This document shows, piece after piece, positions 34,457-43,709 of a stretch of 64,000 bases of DNA. The stretch spans positions 1-64,000 of the forward strand of contig NZ_JAUPEC010000015.1 of NCBI RefSeq assembly GCF_030551755.1, given 5' to 3'. The notes below the pieces were generated by a model. It was not told the DNA's origin. It saw only the letters and a program-made list of their open reading frames with translations, and did no database searches. The stretch is from Pseudocolwellia sp. AS88 (GTDB lineage Bacteria > Pseudomonadota > Gammaproteobacteria > Enterobacterales > Alteromonadaceae). The position numbers and the translations under genes are program-made. The stretch's first letter is position 1. Every line of letters starts with the position of its first letter.

Positions 34457-36880
34457 ATGAAAACAGGTTTTAAAATAACATCAATAGCAGCAGCATGTAT
34501 GTTAGCAACTAGTGCTATAGCTGTAGACGATATTGTAATAGAAGAAACTGCAGATAATGTTGAATCTCGGGGAGATTGGTTAAGAGGATCGTGGGGGATC
34601 AACTGGAAGCCAGTTGAAATGTATAATGGCAGAAGTGAAGGTCTTGAAATTGACAATTTCTTAGAGCAAATTAGCCATCTTAAAACCATTGATTATATTC
34701 AGGTTCATTTAGGTGAATCGTCTATCAAATCATCAGTACATATTGCGCCGCATGAATTATTAGAAAGTTTTTGGCAAGGCGATACCGATGCGACTGGTAA
34801 CCCTATTAACCTAGTAGTTCCTCGTGCGTCAGCCAATGTAGACCCTTTCTTAAAAATGCTCAAAAAAGTTAGAGCTGCAGGGATGAAAACGCAAGTGTAT
34901 GTAAACAGTTCAAATATGTTACAACGCAGTGAATCTACACCTAATCCGGCTTACATTCCTAATATTACAGAGCGCTGGAAGGCATGGGTTGATACTGATC
35001 CACAAGCACAAGCGTTTATTAACAGCCAGCCATACCATACTGGAACTTGGGACACTGAAACACAAACATACGTTGATGCTTCTGAAACTTACCCAAATCG
35101 TAAATACATGTTCGCCTATGCTGAATTTGTGCTTAAAGTGTACTCAGAGCGCTACGGTGATTTAATTGATGGTTGGTTATTTGATTCTGGTTCTTTTATG
35201 TATAACAACGGTGATAGTGCTACTAACGGTATAATAGAAGATCAAACCCTTTATGGTGCTTTTGCTAAAGCTTCTCAAGCAGGTAATCCAAATGCTCCTG
35301 TATCGTTTAATAATAGCCCTGAAAGAGATACTGAAGAGTTAAATCCATTCTCTGAAGCTACACATTACGACGACTATATGTTTGGACATCCATACAACGG
35401 TGGTCGAGTTATCGGAAATCATGAAAATGGTTTATATGATCGTAACTACGCGCACATCCAAAAAATAACAGCAACCAATGGTAATGTTCATTCCGGTTCT
35501 GTCGCAGCAGGGACAGATGCACACGATTGGGAATTTGACGATAAAGTGATTGGTCATTTTGATCCACCAATGAGCACCTCTAGTTGGAACGGTGGTAATA
35601 CACCAGCCTTAACAGATGATGAGTTTAAACTTTGGAACTTAGAATCTGCAAAAGGTGGAGGGGCCATTAGTTGGGGCATGGCATTGGTAGGCAAGTCGAG
35701 TAATGATAACGAAAGGTTAATTGCTACTGACTGGGCTTTAGCACAATTAAGCGTAATGGATGCTCATTTAGCTGAATTACAAGAACCAGGCGCGCCAAAT
35801 TGGGCTCGTGCTCATACAGAATTAACTGATGGTTATTATGAAGACGCTTATTCTCATGCTTTAGTAGAAGATAAAGACTTCTGGGATCCTGAAGGTGACG
35901 AAGTTACCTTAACTTTATTACCTGAAGGAACTCCTTCTTGGCTACAACTGATTCAAGATGTATCAAACCCAGGCACATGGTTGTTACAAGGTACAACGAC
36001 TGAAACTACCGAAACATCGTATGAGTTTATTATACAAGCCGCAGATGAATCAGGTACCAGAGAACGTGTGTTTAATTTAACCGTGACAGAATATGTTGAG
36101 CCTATCATTCCTGTAGAACCTGAAGGGCCAGCAGAGCCGATATTAGCATCAATTTTTGCAACACCAGAAACTGATTACGGTATTAATACGGTTGCCACTC
36201 TAATATCTGATGTACAAACAGCTGGCAGTACAACTTTTCAAATTGCCGTTGATGTTACACCTACTGCAGGATCTAGTATTCAAAGTGGTGACTCAAGTGG
36301 TAGTTCAACCGCTACAAGCTGGGGAGTTGGTGCAGATAAACTATTCAAAGGTAGCGATGCTGAATCTATCGAGTCAATTAGTAATCTTCGTATTATTAAC
36401 TTTAATGGGAATGGCAGTTGTTCAGATATTAGCAACATAACCGACTTATCCTTTAACTATGTTGAAATTGTAAATGGCCAGTCTACTCATGATCGTACTT
36501 TAGTAACCTCTAATGGTGTTGTTAATGATGAAGATGGTGCAAAAATGACGGATAACCCAACTCAATATAGCGTTACCTATGGTAGTGAGGGAGCCATAAC
36601 AGATCTTGTATTAGCGGTTGGAACAGCTAATGACCAAACTAAAAATAAATGGTCGGTTAATAACATTACTGTGTCCTATTTCGTAGATGAGTCAGAAGTT
36701 GTTGTAGGTGATTTTGATTGTGATGGTGTATTAGATCGAACTGATATAGCCGTATTTAGATCCGCAATGGGTAGCGAAGTGGGTGACGATACTTATGTTG
36801 CTGGTGCAGATTTAGATAACGATGGTGTCATTACTCGTTCTGATTACAATCAATGGTTTAGTTTATATAGAAACCAATAA
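34457..36880 (+). CDS. Secreted glycoside-hydrolase-like protein with C-terminal dockerin (paralogue of the 965-aa protein)
   Basis: An 807-residue exported protein (signal about 1-22). The barrel-like domain begins RGSWGINWKP (about 43-52). It shares long blocks with the 965-residue paralogue: IDYIQVHLGES, AGMKTQVYVNSSNML, MFAYAEFVLKVYSERYGD, IDGWLFDSG (Asp243, candidate nucleophile) and FGHPYNGGRVIGNH. An Ig-like segment follows (about 460-545), then one copy of the beta module (about 560-735) and a two-repeat dockerin at 751-807 (DFDCDGVLDR, DLDNDGVITR, ending YRNQ). It lacks the N-terminal beta module of its paralogue. The fold suggests a relative of the GH29/GH107 clan; substrate (sulfated fucan) is inferred from context. 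Confidence 0.78.
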   Translation: MKTGFKITSIAAACMLATSAIAVDDIVIEETADNVESRGDWLRGSWGINWKPVEMYNGRSEGLEIDNFLEQISHLKTIDYIQVHLGESSIKSSVHIAPHELLESFWQGDTDATGNPINLVVPRASANVDPFLKMLKKVRAAGMKTQVYVNSSNMLQRSESTPNPAYIPNITERWKAWVDTDPQAQAFINSQPYHTGTWDTETQTYVDASETYPNRKYMFAYAEFVLKVYSERYGDLIDGWLFDSGSFMYNNGDSATNGIIEDQTLYGAFAKASQAGNPNAPVSFNNSPERDTEELNPFSEATHYDDYMFGHPYNGGRVIGNHENGLYDRNYAHIQKITATNGNVHSGSVAAGTDAHDWEFDDKVIGHFDPPMSTSSWNGGNTPALTDDEFKLWNLESAKGGGAISWGMALVGKSSNDNERLIATDWALAQLSVMDAHLAELQEPGAPNWARAHTELTDGYYEDAYSHALVEDKDFWDPEGDEVTLTLLPEGTPSWLQLIQDVSNPGTWLLQGTTTETTETSYEFIIQAADESGTRERVFNLTVTEYVEPIIPVEPEGPAEPILASIFATPETDYGINTVATLISDVQTAGSTTFQIAVDVTPTAGSSIQSGDSSGSSTATSWGVGADKLFKGSDAESIESISNLRIINFNGNGSCSDISNITDLSFNYVEIVNGQSTHDRTLVTSNGVVNDEDGAKMTDNPTQYSVTYGSEGAITDLVLAVGTANDQTKNKWSVNNITVSYFVDESEVVVGDFDCDGVLDRTDIAVFRSAMGSEVGDDTYVAGADLDNDGVITRSDYNQWFSLYRNQ

Positions 36881-36886
36881 TAGACT

Positions 36887-36918
36887 GGCTTATTGAGTTG
36901 CTCATTATTCAATAAGCC
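36887..36918 (+). other. Intercistronic hairpin
   Basis: Perfect 10-bp stem GGCTTATTGA (36887-36896) with TCAATAAGCC (36909-36918) in the 92-base gap between the dockerin and cohesin-like genes. No clean T run follows. It could be a partial terminator or an mRNA-stabilising hairpin that sets the ratio of the two proteins. Confidence 0.55.
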
Positions 36919-36972
36919 TTAAAAAATAATTTTAATAAAATATTCATACAGAATAATACAAAGGTAATCATT

Positions 36973-37542
36973 ATGAAAAATTCTAATAATAAAAGTTGGT
37001 TTTCTCTATTTGCAGGGCTTGTATTTGTATTGCAATCAGGTTTTGCTTCAGCGGCGTTAATGGCAGATTATGAACTTGAGTTTAGTACAGTTGATGGTGT
37101 TGCTGTGGGCGAGTCTTTCGATGTAGATGTGTTTTTAGATATAACTGACGGAACTGAACTTACTACATTTGGTTTTGATTTCGAAAACACGTTTACTCAT
37201 TTAAGTTTTGAAGGTTTTACTGTTCCAATGTGGTTAATTGCAGATAATTTTAATGAAGTTGGCGGTTTAGCTGACCCATTTGAGTTTTTACCTGCTGGAG
37301 ACAATGTACAAATAGCTACACTTCATTTTACTGCATTGTCTGAAGGTGCTGAAAATATTTCAGCATACGGGGAATTTGCAGCAAATGGCGGTGGTGCATT
37401 TATTTATGATTTCATCAATGATGATTTTGTAGATGGCAGCATTGGCGGTTCATTTAATGTAACTGTTCCTGAACCATCTTCACTTGTATTGATGATGTTA
37501 GGCGCTTTCGGTATAGCTGTAGCAAGAAGAATAAAACAGTAA
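36973..37542 (+). CDS. Cohesin-like domain protein with PEP-CTERM sorting signal
   Basis: This 189-residue protein has a signal peptide (about 1-28), one beta-sandwich domain (about 30-162) and a PEP-CTERM tail: VPEPSS (165-170), a hydrophobic helix and RRIKQ at the end. The domain has the order seen in cohesins: VGESFDVDVFLDI, LTTFGFDFE..LSFEGF, a loop, VQIATLHFTALSEGAENISAY and the last strand GSFNV. Exosortases cut PEP-CTERM proteins for surface or matrix delivery; none is encoded in the window. The gene lies 92 bases after a dockerin enzyme gene, which strengthens the cohesin reading. PEP-CTERM is confident; cohesin is probable. Confidence 0.72.
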   Translation: MKNSNNKSWFSLFAGLVFVLQSGFASAALMADYELEFSTVDGVAVGESFDVDVFLDITDGTELTTFGFDFENTFTHLSFEGFTVPMWLIADNFNEVGGLADPFEFLPAGDNVQIATLHFTALSEGAENISAYGEFAANGGGAFIYDFINDDFVDGSIGGSFNVTVPEPSSLVLMMLGAFGIAVARRIKQ

Positions 37543-37566
37543 TTTAATTAATTAAGTGTTAAAAAA

Positions 37567-37612
37567 AATAGCACCCATTTTATTTAACAATAAATAAAAT
37601 GGGTGCTTTTTA
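37567..37612 (+). terminator. Strong rho-independent terminator
   Basis: Arms GCACCCATTTTATTTA (37571-37586) and TAAATAAAATGGGTGC (37591-37606) form a 16-bp stem with flanking A and T runs. It closes the dockerin/cohesin-like unit. Confidence 0.93.
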
Positions 37613-37681
37613 CATAATGTGTTTCTAATTAGCTCTTGTTTTTAAACAGCTAAAGTAAAAAAGTATAGGAAAATTTTTATT

Positions 37682-39232
37682 ATGTACAACTCAGCAAAAA
37701 ATAGTGTTAATCAGTGTTTCTCGTTCACCAATGTATTGTTTTTCGCTTTAGTTGTATTTTGTTGTTTTTCTAAAGCTCAAGCAAACGATACTTCTCTTTC
37801 TAATAGTCGTCCAAATATCATTTTTGTATTGACAGATGATCAAGGAATGGGGGATTTATCAGGAACAGGAAACCCTATAGTAAAAACACCAAACATAGAT
37901 GCATTTGCTAAGAATTCAGTTCGTTTTAATGATTTTCAAGTAAGTCCAACATGTGCTCCGTCGCGTGCTGCTATTATGAGTGGTCGTCATCCTTTAGAGG
38001 TTGGAGTAAGTCATACCATTTTACAGCGTGAACGTATGGCGCTAGATGTGATTACCTTTCCACAAACTTTACAGCAAGCAGGTTATAAAACCGGATTGTT
38101 CGGTAAATGGCATTTAGGTGACGAAGAAGAATATCTCCCACAAAATAGAGGCTTTGACGAAGTACTTATGTTCGGTGCTGGTGGTATTGGTCAGTATTCA
38201 TTAGGAGATTTCAAAGCTAATACAAAAAATCCTTATTTCGATAACGTACTTTTATATAACGACACTATTGTACAAACTGAGGGTTTTTCTACCGACCTGT
38301 TTTTTGATGCTAGTTTAGCTTGGATCAAACAACAGATTGATGCTGAGCAACCTTATTTTGCTTATGTATCTTTAAATGCTCCACATGGACCAATGTATGC
38401 ACCAGATAGCTATAAACGTAGATTTCTAGAACAAGGTTTAGACAAATCATCAGCCGCTCGCTACGGCATGGTTGAAAATATAGATGATAACCTTGGTGAT
38501 ATGATGCAAACCCTTAAAAAGTGGGGGGCACTCAAAAATACTTTAATTATATTCATGACAGATAACGGCATGAGCATGGCGCCTATTAAAAAAGGAAGTC
38601 AAAAAATAATGCCATATAATGCGGGTATGAAAGGGCGTAAAAACACCCCTTGGGAAGGTGGAACTCATGTACCATCATATTGGTATTGGGAAGGGATTTT
38701 ACAAGAAAATATTGATGTTGAATCACTGGCTGCTCATATCGATCTTTATAAAACATTCAGCGATTTAGCTGGCGCAAAAATACCTAAAAGTAAATTACCG
38801 CCAACGGGTCGATCATTAGTGCCGTTACTAGAAAATAAAAAAGCTACTTGGCCAGATCGTAAGTTATTTGTTCATAAGGGCAGATGGGACGACAATCGCA
38901 AAAACAAAATGACCCGTGAAGAAAATAAATTTAACAATGGAGCTGTTCGCACTGAGCAATGGCGACTTGTATACACCTTAAATAAAGGTGAAGTTGAATA
39001 TTTCTTATCAGATATAAATAAAGACCCTGCAGAAACTATAAACCTTGCTAAACAGTATCCAGAAGTTATTAAAGAATTAACGGCTGCTTATAACAACTGG
39101 TGGGATTCAACCAAGCAATACTTGGTTAATGAACAATTACCTGAAATAACAGCAGAAAACCAACCATTTACACTTAAATATAACAAGCAATTAAAAGAAA
39201 AGGGCATTCCAAACTGGAAGCCTAACCTTTAA
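37682..39232 (+). CDS. Formylglycine-dependent sulfatase (CxPSR type)
   Basis: This 516-residue secreted sulfatase (family S1 type) has a signal peptide of about 34 residues. It then shows the metal-binding start NIIFVLTDDQGMGDLSG and the activation motif CAPSR (91-95), whose Cys becomes formylglycine. GLFGKWHLGD, NAPHGPMYAPD and LIIFMTDNGMSM (metal Asp/Asn) follow. It heads a run of two sulfatase genes and a beta-helix gene, 18 bases before the next start. It probably removes sulfate esters from fucan or its oligosaccharides. Ser-type maturation is excluded by the Cys; no maturase gene is present here. Confidence 0.92.
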   Translation: MYNSAKNSVNQCFSFTNVLFFALVVFCCFSKAQANDTSLSNSRPNIIFVLTDDQGMGDLSGTGNPIVKTPNIDAFAKNSVRFNDFQVSPTCAPSRAAIMSGRHPLEVGVSHTILQRERMALDVITFPQTLQQAGYKTGLFGKWHLGDEEEYLPQNRGFDEVLMFGAGGIGQYSLGDFKANTKNPYFDNVLLYNDTIVQTEGFSTDLFFDASLAWIKQQIDAEQPYFAYVSLNAPHGPMYAPDSYKRRFLEQGLDKSSAARYGMVENIDDNLGDMMQTLKKWGALKNTLIIFMTDNGMSMAPIKKGSQKIMPYNAGMKGRKNTPWEGGTHVPSYWYWEGILQENIDVESLAAHIDLYKTFSDLAGAKIPKSKLPPTGRSLVPLLENKKATWPDRKLFVHKGRWDDNRKNKMTREENKFNNGAVRTEQWRLVYTLNKGEVEYFLSDINKDPAETINLAKQYPEVIKELTAAYNNWWDSTKQYLVNEQLPEITAENQPFTLKYNKQLKEKGIPNWKPNL

Positions 39233-39250
39233 ATTTTAAGCAAAACTAAA

Positions 39251-40639
39251 ATGAAAAACAAATTAATTGTAACTAGCTTAATTTTATTATTAGTACCTTT
39301 TTTTAGCGTGGCTCAAGAAGGTACTAAAACAGACAAACCTAATATTATCGTTATTGTTGCTGATGACATGGGGTGGGGAGACTCTTCAACTTATGGCAAT
39401 AAAGTTATTAAAACGCCCAACTTAGATAAACTTGCTAAGCAAGGTGTTAAATTTACCCAAGGTTATTCAGCTGCGGGCGTTTGTTCACCTTCGCGTTCAG
39501 CTATTTTAACAGGGAGAACTCCATATAGAAACGGCGTTTGGCGTCATCTTTCTGGTGCTGATCCTGCTCCAGCACATTTACGGAAAAGTGAAATTACTTA
39601 CCCAAAACTGTTTCAAGAAGCAGGTTATGAAACAGGTCATTTTGGTAAATGGCATTTATTGTCACGCTATCAATTTAAAAATGAAAAATTTCCGCACCCT
39701 GATGATCATGGTTACGACTATTGGTTTGCCACACAAAATAATGCATTTCCTAACCATAGAAACCCAATTAATTTTGTCCGTAATGGCAAACCTGTTGGCA
39801 AATTAGAAGGTTATTCAGCGCCTTTAGTAGCAGATGAAGCGATTAGTTGGCTAAATACAAAGCGAGATCCTACTAAACCATTCTTAATGTCTGTTTGGTT
39901 TCATGAACCGCATGCACCTATTAAAACCGATATAAAGTTTTCTGAACTTTATCCAAATGAAACTGCAAAAAATAAAGCATATTTCGGCAACGTTACTCAA
40001 ATGGATTTTGCACTTGGTGAAATAATGAAAACCCTTGATTCTCAAGGCGTAGCTGATAACACCTTAGTTGTTTTTACGTCTGATAATGGTCCTGTTGAAC
40101 GATTTGGTGGCAATACCGGTGGTTTAAGAGGAAATAAAAGAGACGATTTTGAAGGAGGTATTCGTGTTCCTTTTGTAATGCGTTGGCCGGGTTATATTAT
40201 AGCTAACACTCAAAGTAATATTCCCGTTATAGGTACAGATATATTTACAACGCTTTTAAGTATAGGGCATTTAGACGTTCCACAAGATCGCACTATCGAT
40301 GGCGTTAACCTATTACCAGCAATCCAAGGTAAAGAACTTACTCGAACAATCCCGCTGTTTTGGCGGACACATGTTTCTCCTGCTGAAAGTCGAGTAGCAG
40401 TACGTGATGGAGATTGGAAGATTGTCGCAGACGAAACGCTAACTAAGTTTATGTTATTTAATGTAGAAACAGATGCTAATGAAGCACATGATCTAGCTGC
40501 TACTATGCCCAAAAAATTAAAATTCATGAAAAGCTTATTAATTAAAACTTGGAAAAATATTTCAGCCGAAGGGCCTCATCATTGGTGGGAAGACAAAGTC
40601 AAAGGCGAGCTAGGTAAAGACAGTAAATATATCTACTAA
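39251..40639 (+). CDS. Formylglycine-dependent sulfatase (CxPSR type)
   Basis: This 462-residue secreted sulfatase has a signal peptide ending near FSVAQ (about 22). Motifs are NIIVIVADDMGWGDSS, the activation site CSPSR (78-82), GHFGKWHL and TLVVFTSDNGPVERFGGN. Its substrate-side loops differ from the preceding sulfatase, so it likely removes a different sulfate. It lies 18 bases after that gene and is cotranscribed with it; the beta-helix gene follows. Confidence 0.92.
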   Translation: MKNKLIVTSLILLLVPFFSVAQEGTKTDKPNIIVIVADDMGWGDSSTYGNKVIKTPNLDKLAKQGVKFTQGYSAAGVCSPSRSAILTGRTPYRNGVWRHLSGADPAPAHLRKSEITYPKLFQEAGYETGHFGKWHLLSRYQFKNEKFPHPDDHGYDYWFATQNNAFPNHRNPINFVRNGKPVGKLEGYSAPLVADEAISWLNTKRDPTKPFLMSVWFHEPHAPIKTDIKFSELYPNETAKNKAYFGNVTQMDFALGEIMKTLDSQGVADNTLVVFTSDNGPVERFGGNTGGLRGNKRDDFEGGIRVPFVMRWPGYIIANTQSNIPVIGTDIFTTLLSIGHLDVPQDRTIDGVNLLPAIQGKELTRTIPLFWRTHVSPAESRVAVRDGDWKIVADETLTKFMLFNVETDANEAHDLAATMPKKLKFMKSLLIKTWKNISAEGPHHWWEDKVKGELGKDSKYIY

Positions 40640-40721
40640 TTGTTTATTGCTCGAAAAGTTAAAAAATAAATTACCTAAATAAAACGAATAAAAACAAAAA
40701 ATAAATATTAAGAGAGTACTA

Positions 40722-43091
40722 ATGTTAAAAATTTCAAAGTTATTACTTATATCTGTTTTGGCAGTGGTTAGTATAAACATAGTGTCGTGTTCTGGTATTA
40801 CTGAATTAAACGCCAATACTGAAAAAGTACTTTATGTTAAAAGCACTGAAAGCGATGACTTGTTCAATATCATTGCTCAGGCTCAGCAACTTGTAGATAA
40901 AGGTGATAACGTTGAAGTTAGACTATCACCGGGTACTTATTATTTAGAAAACACGTTAAAGCTTACTAATTTAAGCTCAAATAAGCTGTCGATTGTGGGG
41001 TCAGAGTTAGGCCAAACAATGATTAGCGGCGCCACTAAGTTTGCACTTAACTGGGAAAAGCATAACGAACATATTTATAAAGCTAAGTTAAATGTTAGTA
41101 ATGTTGATCAACTCTTTATAGCTGGCGAGCAACAAGTAAGAGCAAGATACCCAAATTATCAAACGGGCAATAAAGTATTTAACGGTTATGCTGCCGACGC
41201 GATATCACCAGAGCGAACAAAACATTGGAACAACCCTGTAGGTGCATATGTACACGCTTTACATAAAGGTAAATGGGGCGGAATGCACTACCAAATTATT
41301 GGTAAGTTACCTGATGGGAATTGGGAGTTAGAGGGTGGTTTTCAAAACAATAGACCATCTCCATTACATGCTAAATATCGTTTTGTAGAAAACGTATTTG
41401 AGGAACTAGACGATCCTAAAGAATGGTTTTTCGAACCTAAAACACAAACTCTGTATTTGTACCCTGATAAATTAACTATTAACCAAATCAAAACTATTGA
41501 AGTTCCTCAGTTAGATCACCTAATCGATATTATTGGTACTGAACAAAAGCCAGTACAAAACATAGAAATACAAAACATAACCTTTAGCCATACCAAGCAA
41601 ACCTTTATGCAAACTCGCGAACCTTTATTAAGAAGCGACTGGACTATATACAGAGGCGGGGCAATAACAATTGAACACGCTCAAGGTGTTTTAGTTAAAG
41701 GTAATACCTTAGTTAACTTAGGTGGCAATGCCGTTTCAGTTAATCGTTTTGCTAAAAACATTGAAATAGACAGCAATCACATATCACAAATAGGCGCAGG
41801 GGCCGTTAATTTTGTTGGCGACCCTTCAGCCGTAAGATCCCCAAGCTTTAACTACAACGACTTTATAACATTAGACGAAATGGATTTTGGTGACGGGCCT
41901 AAAAACAACTTATATCCAGTAAATTCAACTGTTCATAATAACCTTATTCACGATATAGGACGTGTTGAAAAACAAGTCGCTGGCGTACAAATATCAATGT
42001 CCAAATCTATTACCGTTAGCCATAACTCAATTTACAGAGTACCGCGCGCAGGTATTAATGTTAGCGAAGGAACGTGGGGCGGTCATTTAATAGAATTTAA
42101 CGACGTGTTTCATACCGTATTAGAAACAGGCGATCATGGCGCATTTAACTCTTGGGGACGAGACAGATTTTGGCATCCTAAGCGCGCTAAAATGGAACAA
42201 ATATATAAATTACATCCAATGCTTCATAAAAAAGATGCTATTGCTACGGTAACTATTCGAAATAACCGATTTCAAAGTGACTACGGTTGGGACATAGATC
42301 TTGACGATGGTTCATCAAATTACGACATATACAATAATGTAATGTTAGCAGGTGGATTAAAGCTACGAGAAGGTTATAGACGCTACGCCTACAATAACAT
42401 AATGATCAATAACTCGTTTCACCCACACGTATGGTTTGAAAACAGTGAAGACGTAGTTAAACACAATATTGTGCTAGTAAGCTATCAACCTGTTTCGAGT
42501 TATCATTGGGGCAGCGAAATAGACTATAACTTCTTTACCACTCAAGGTGCTTTAGAAAAAGCACACACATTGGGTTTAGACGAACACTCAACTTATGGAG
42601 AGCCTATGTTCATAAATCCCAAAGTGGGTGACTATCGAGTTTCAGAAAACTCTAAAGCATTAATGGTAGGCTTTATAAACTTCCCTATGGACAACTTTGG
42701 CGTAGTAAGCCCATCGTTAAAACGATTAGCTGAAACACCTGAATTTCCGGATCTGTTTTTAGAAAACTCAGCCAGTAATACATCAAAGGTATATAACTTT
42801 TTAGGTGCAAAAGTAAAATCGGTAGAAACTCTAGGAGAGCAATCTGCTTTAGGTATACCAGAAATATCAGGTGTTATGGTGCTGTCTGTAACAAAAGGAA
42901 GCGTAATGGACAGAGAAGGGATAAAAGCTAACGATGTTATATTTACTATTTACGGAAAAGAACAAATAGCTACTGCACAAGATTTATTAAAAGCTTACCA
43001 AACGGGAAAATGGCGTAAAAAAATGAAACTCACCATTTCAAGAAATCAATCAATGAAAACATTAACCATTAATACCCATAATGAAAATTAA
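40722..43091 (+). CDS. Parallel beta-helix lipoprotein with C-terminal PDZ domain (GH141-like candidate)
   Basis: This 789-residue protein has a lipoprotein signal (SINIVSCSG, Cys about 23). A right-handed parallel beta-helix follows, with repeated N-x-I/L rungs (IEIQNITFSHT, VLVKGNTLVNLGGNAV, ITVSHNSIYRVPRAGINV, VTIRNNRFQSDYG). The last 90 residues form a PDZ-like domain (ISGVMVLSVTKGSVMDREGI, KANDVIFTIYGKEQI). The start of the helix (RLSPGTYYL) and overall plan resemble GH141-type fucosidase/xylanase proteins. That assignment is tentative. The PDZ is unusual on a glycan enzyme and may bind a peptide terminus of a partner. It ends the sulfatase operon. Confidence 0.75.
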   Translation: MLKISKLLLISVLAVVSINIVSCSGITELNANTEKVLYVKSTESDDLFNIIAQAQQLVDKGDNVEVRLSPGTYYLENTLKLTNLSSNKLSIVGSELGQTMISGATKFALNWEKHNEHIYKAKLNVSNVDQLFIAGEQQVRARYPNYQTGNKVFNGYAADAISPERTKHWNNPVGAYVHALHKGKWGGMHYQIIGKLPDGNWELEGGFQNNRPSPLHAKYRFVENVFEELDDPKEWFFEPKTQTLYLYPDKLTINQIKTIEVPQLDHLIDIIGTEQKPVQNIEIQNITFSHTKQTFMQTREPLLRSDWTIYRGGAITIEHAQGVLVKGNTLVNLGGNAVSVNRFAKNIEIDSNHISQIGAGAVNFVGDPSAVRSPSFNYNDFITLDEMDFGDGPKNNLYPVNSTVHNNLIHDIGRVEKQVAGVQISMSKSITVSHNSIYRVPRAGINVSEGTWGGHLIEFNDVFHTVLETGDHGAFNSWGRDRFWHPKRAKMEQIYKLHPMLHKKDAIATVTIRNNRFQSDYGWDIDLDDGSSNYDIYNNVMLAGGLKLREGYRRYAYNNIMINNSFHPHVWFENSEDVVKHNIVLVSYQPVSSYHWGSEIDYNFFTTQGALEKAHTLGLDEHSTYGEPMFINPKVGDYRVSENSKALMVGFINFPMDNFGVVSPSLKRLAETPEFPDLFLENSASNTSKVYNFLGAKVKSVETLGEQSALGIPEISGVMVLSVTKGSVMDREGIKANDVIFTIYGKEQIATAQDLLKAYQTGKWRKKMKLTISRNQSMKTLTINTHNEN

Positions 43092-43274
43092 CTAATAATT
43101 TATTACTTAACCTAAGCATCAATAACGCTAAAGAATAGTCGTTATTTAAAATCAAAAGCCATGTGATTTCATTGAATAACTCAATGGTAATTACATGGAT
43201 TTATTATTTTTATAAATAACCAAAACTTTTAATATTTATTAAAGTGATAGAAAAATACGCAGTTAGTTAACCCT

Positions 43275-43559
43275 ATGGAAAATCATCTAGTAGACATGAT
43301 GGGCTGGTTTTCTAATAAACAATAGCTTACAGATTGGGCAGGGCCAAATTTCAGACATCCATTCACTTTATTGTCTTTTATTAATGACCTGAAACTTAAT
43401 ACTTTAAGTTCATATATCCACTTATCAACAGTTTCTGAACTTTTAGTATTTGACTCATTTTACGAAAGTCTAGGGAGGAGGAATTTAGGACAATTGATCG
43501 TAAATCCTAAGTTCCGTGGTAGTGGGATAGCATCAAAATTTATATCTTCTTTATGTTAA
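43275..43559 (+). pseudogene. GNAT acetyltransferase gene remnant
   Basis: Reading from ATG 43275: MENHLVDMMGWFSNKQ, a TAG at 43323-43325, then in the same frame LTDWAGPNFRHPFTLLSFIN through LVFDSFYESLGRRNLGQLIV to NPKFRGSGIASKFISSLC and a stop. The LIVNPKFRGSGIASKFI stretch is the acetyl-CoA loop of GNAT enzymes. One in-frame stop and loss of the C-terminal half show decay. Confidence 0.7.
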
Positions 43560-43670
43560 CTCGGTTTAAAATACCTATAAATCATTAATTTAATAACAAT
43601 TATTAAGATAAAATTGTTAACTGTTTGATCGGTGTTGTCGCAGGTGAACGTTTTCATTAAATATATTATA

Positions 43671-43706
43671 AATTAAAGCAGAGGTAAGATTCTCTCTGCT
43701 TTAATT
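43671..43706. terminator. Bidirectional terminator
   Basis: Perfect 13-bp stem AATTAAAGCAGAG (43671-43683) with CTCTGCTTTAATT (43694-43706), just past the stop of the minus-strand Sel1 gene at 43710. Confidence 0.88.
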
Positions 43707-43709
43707 GCT

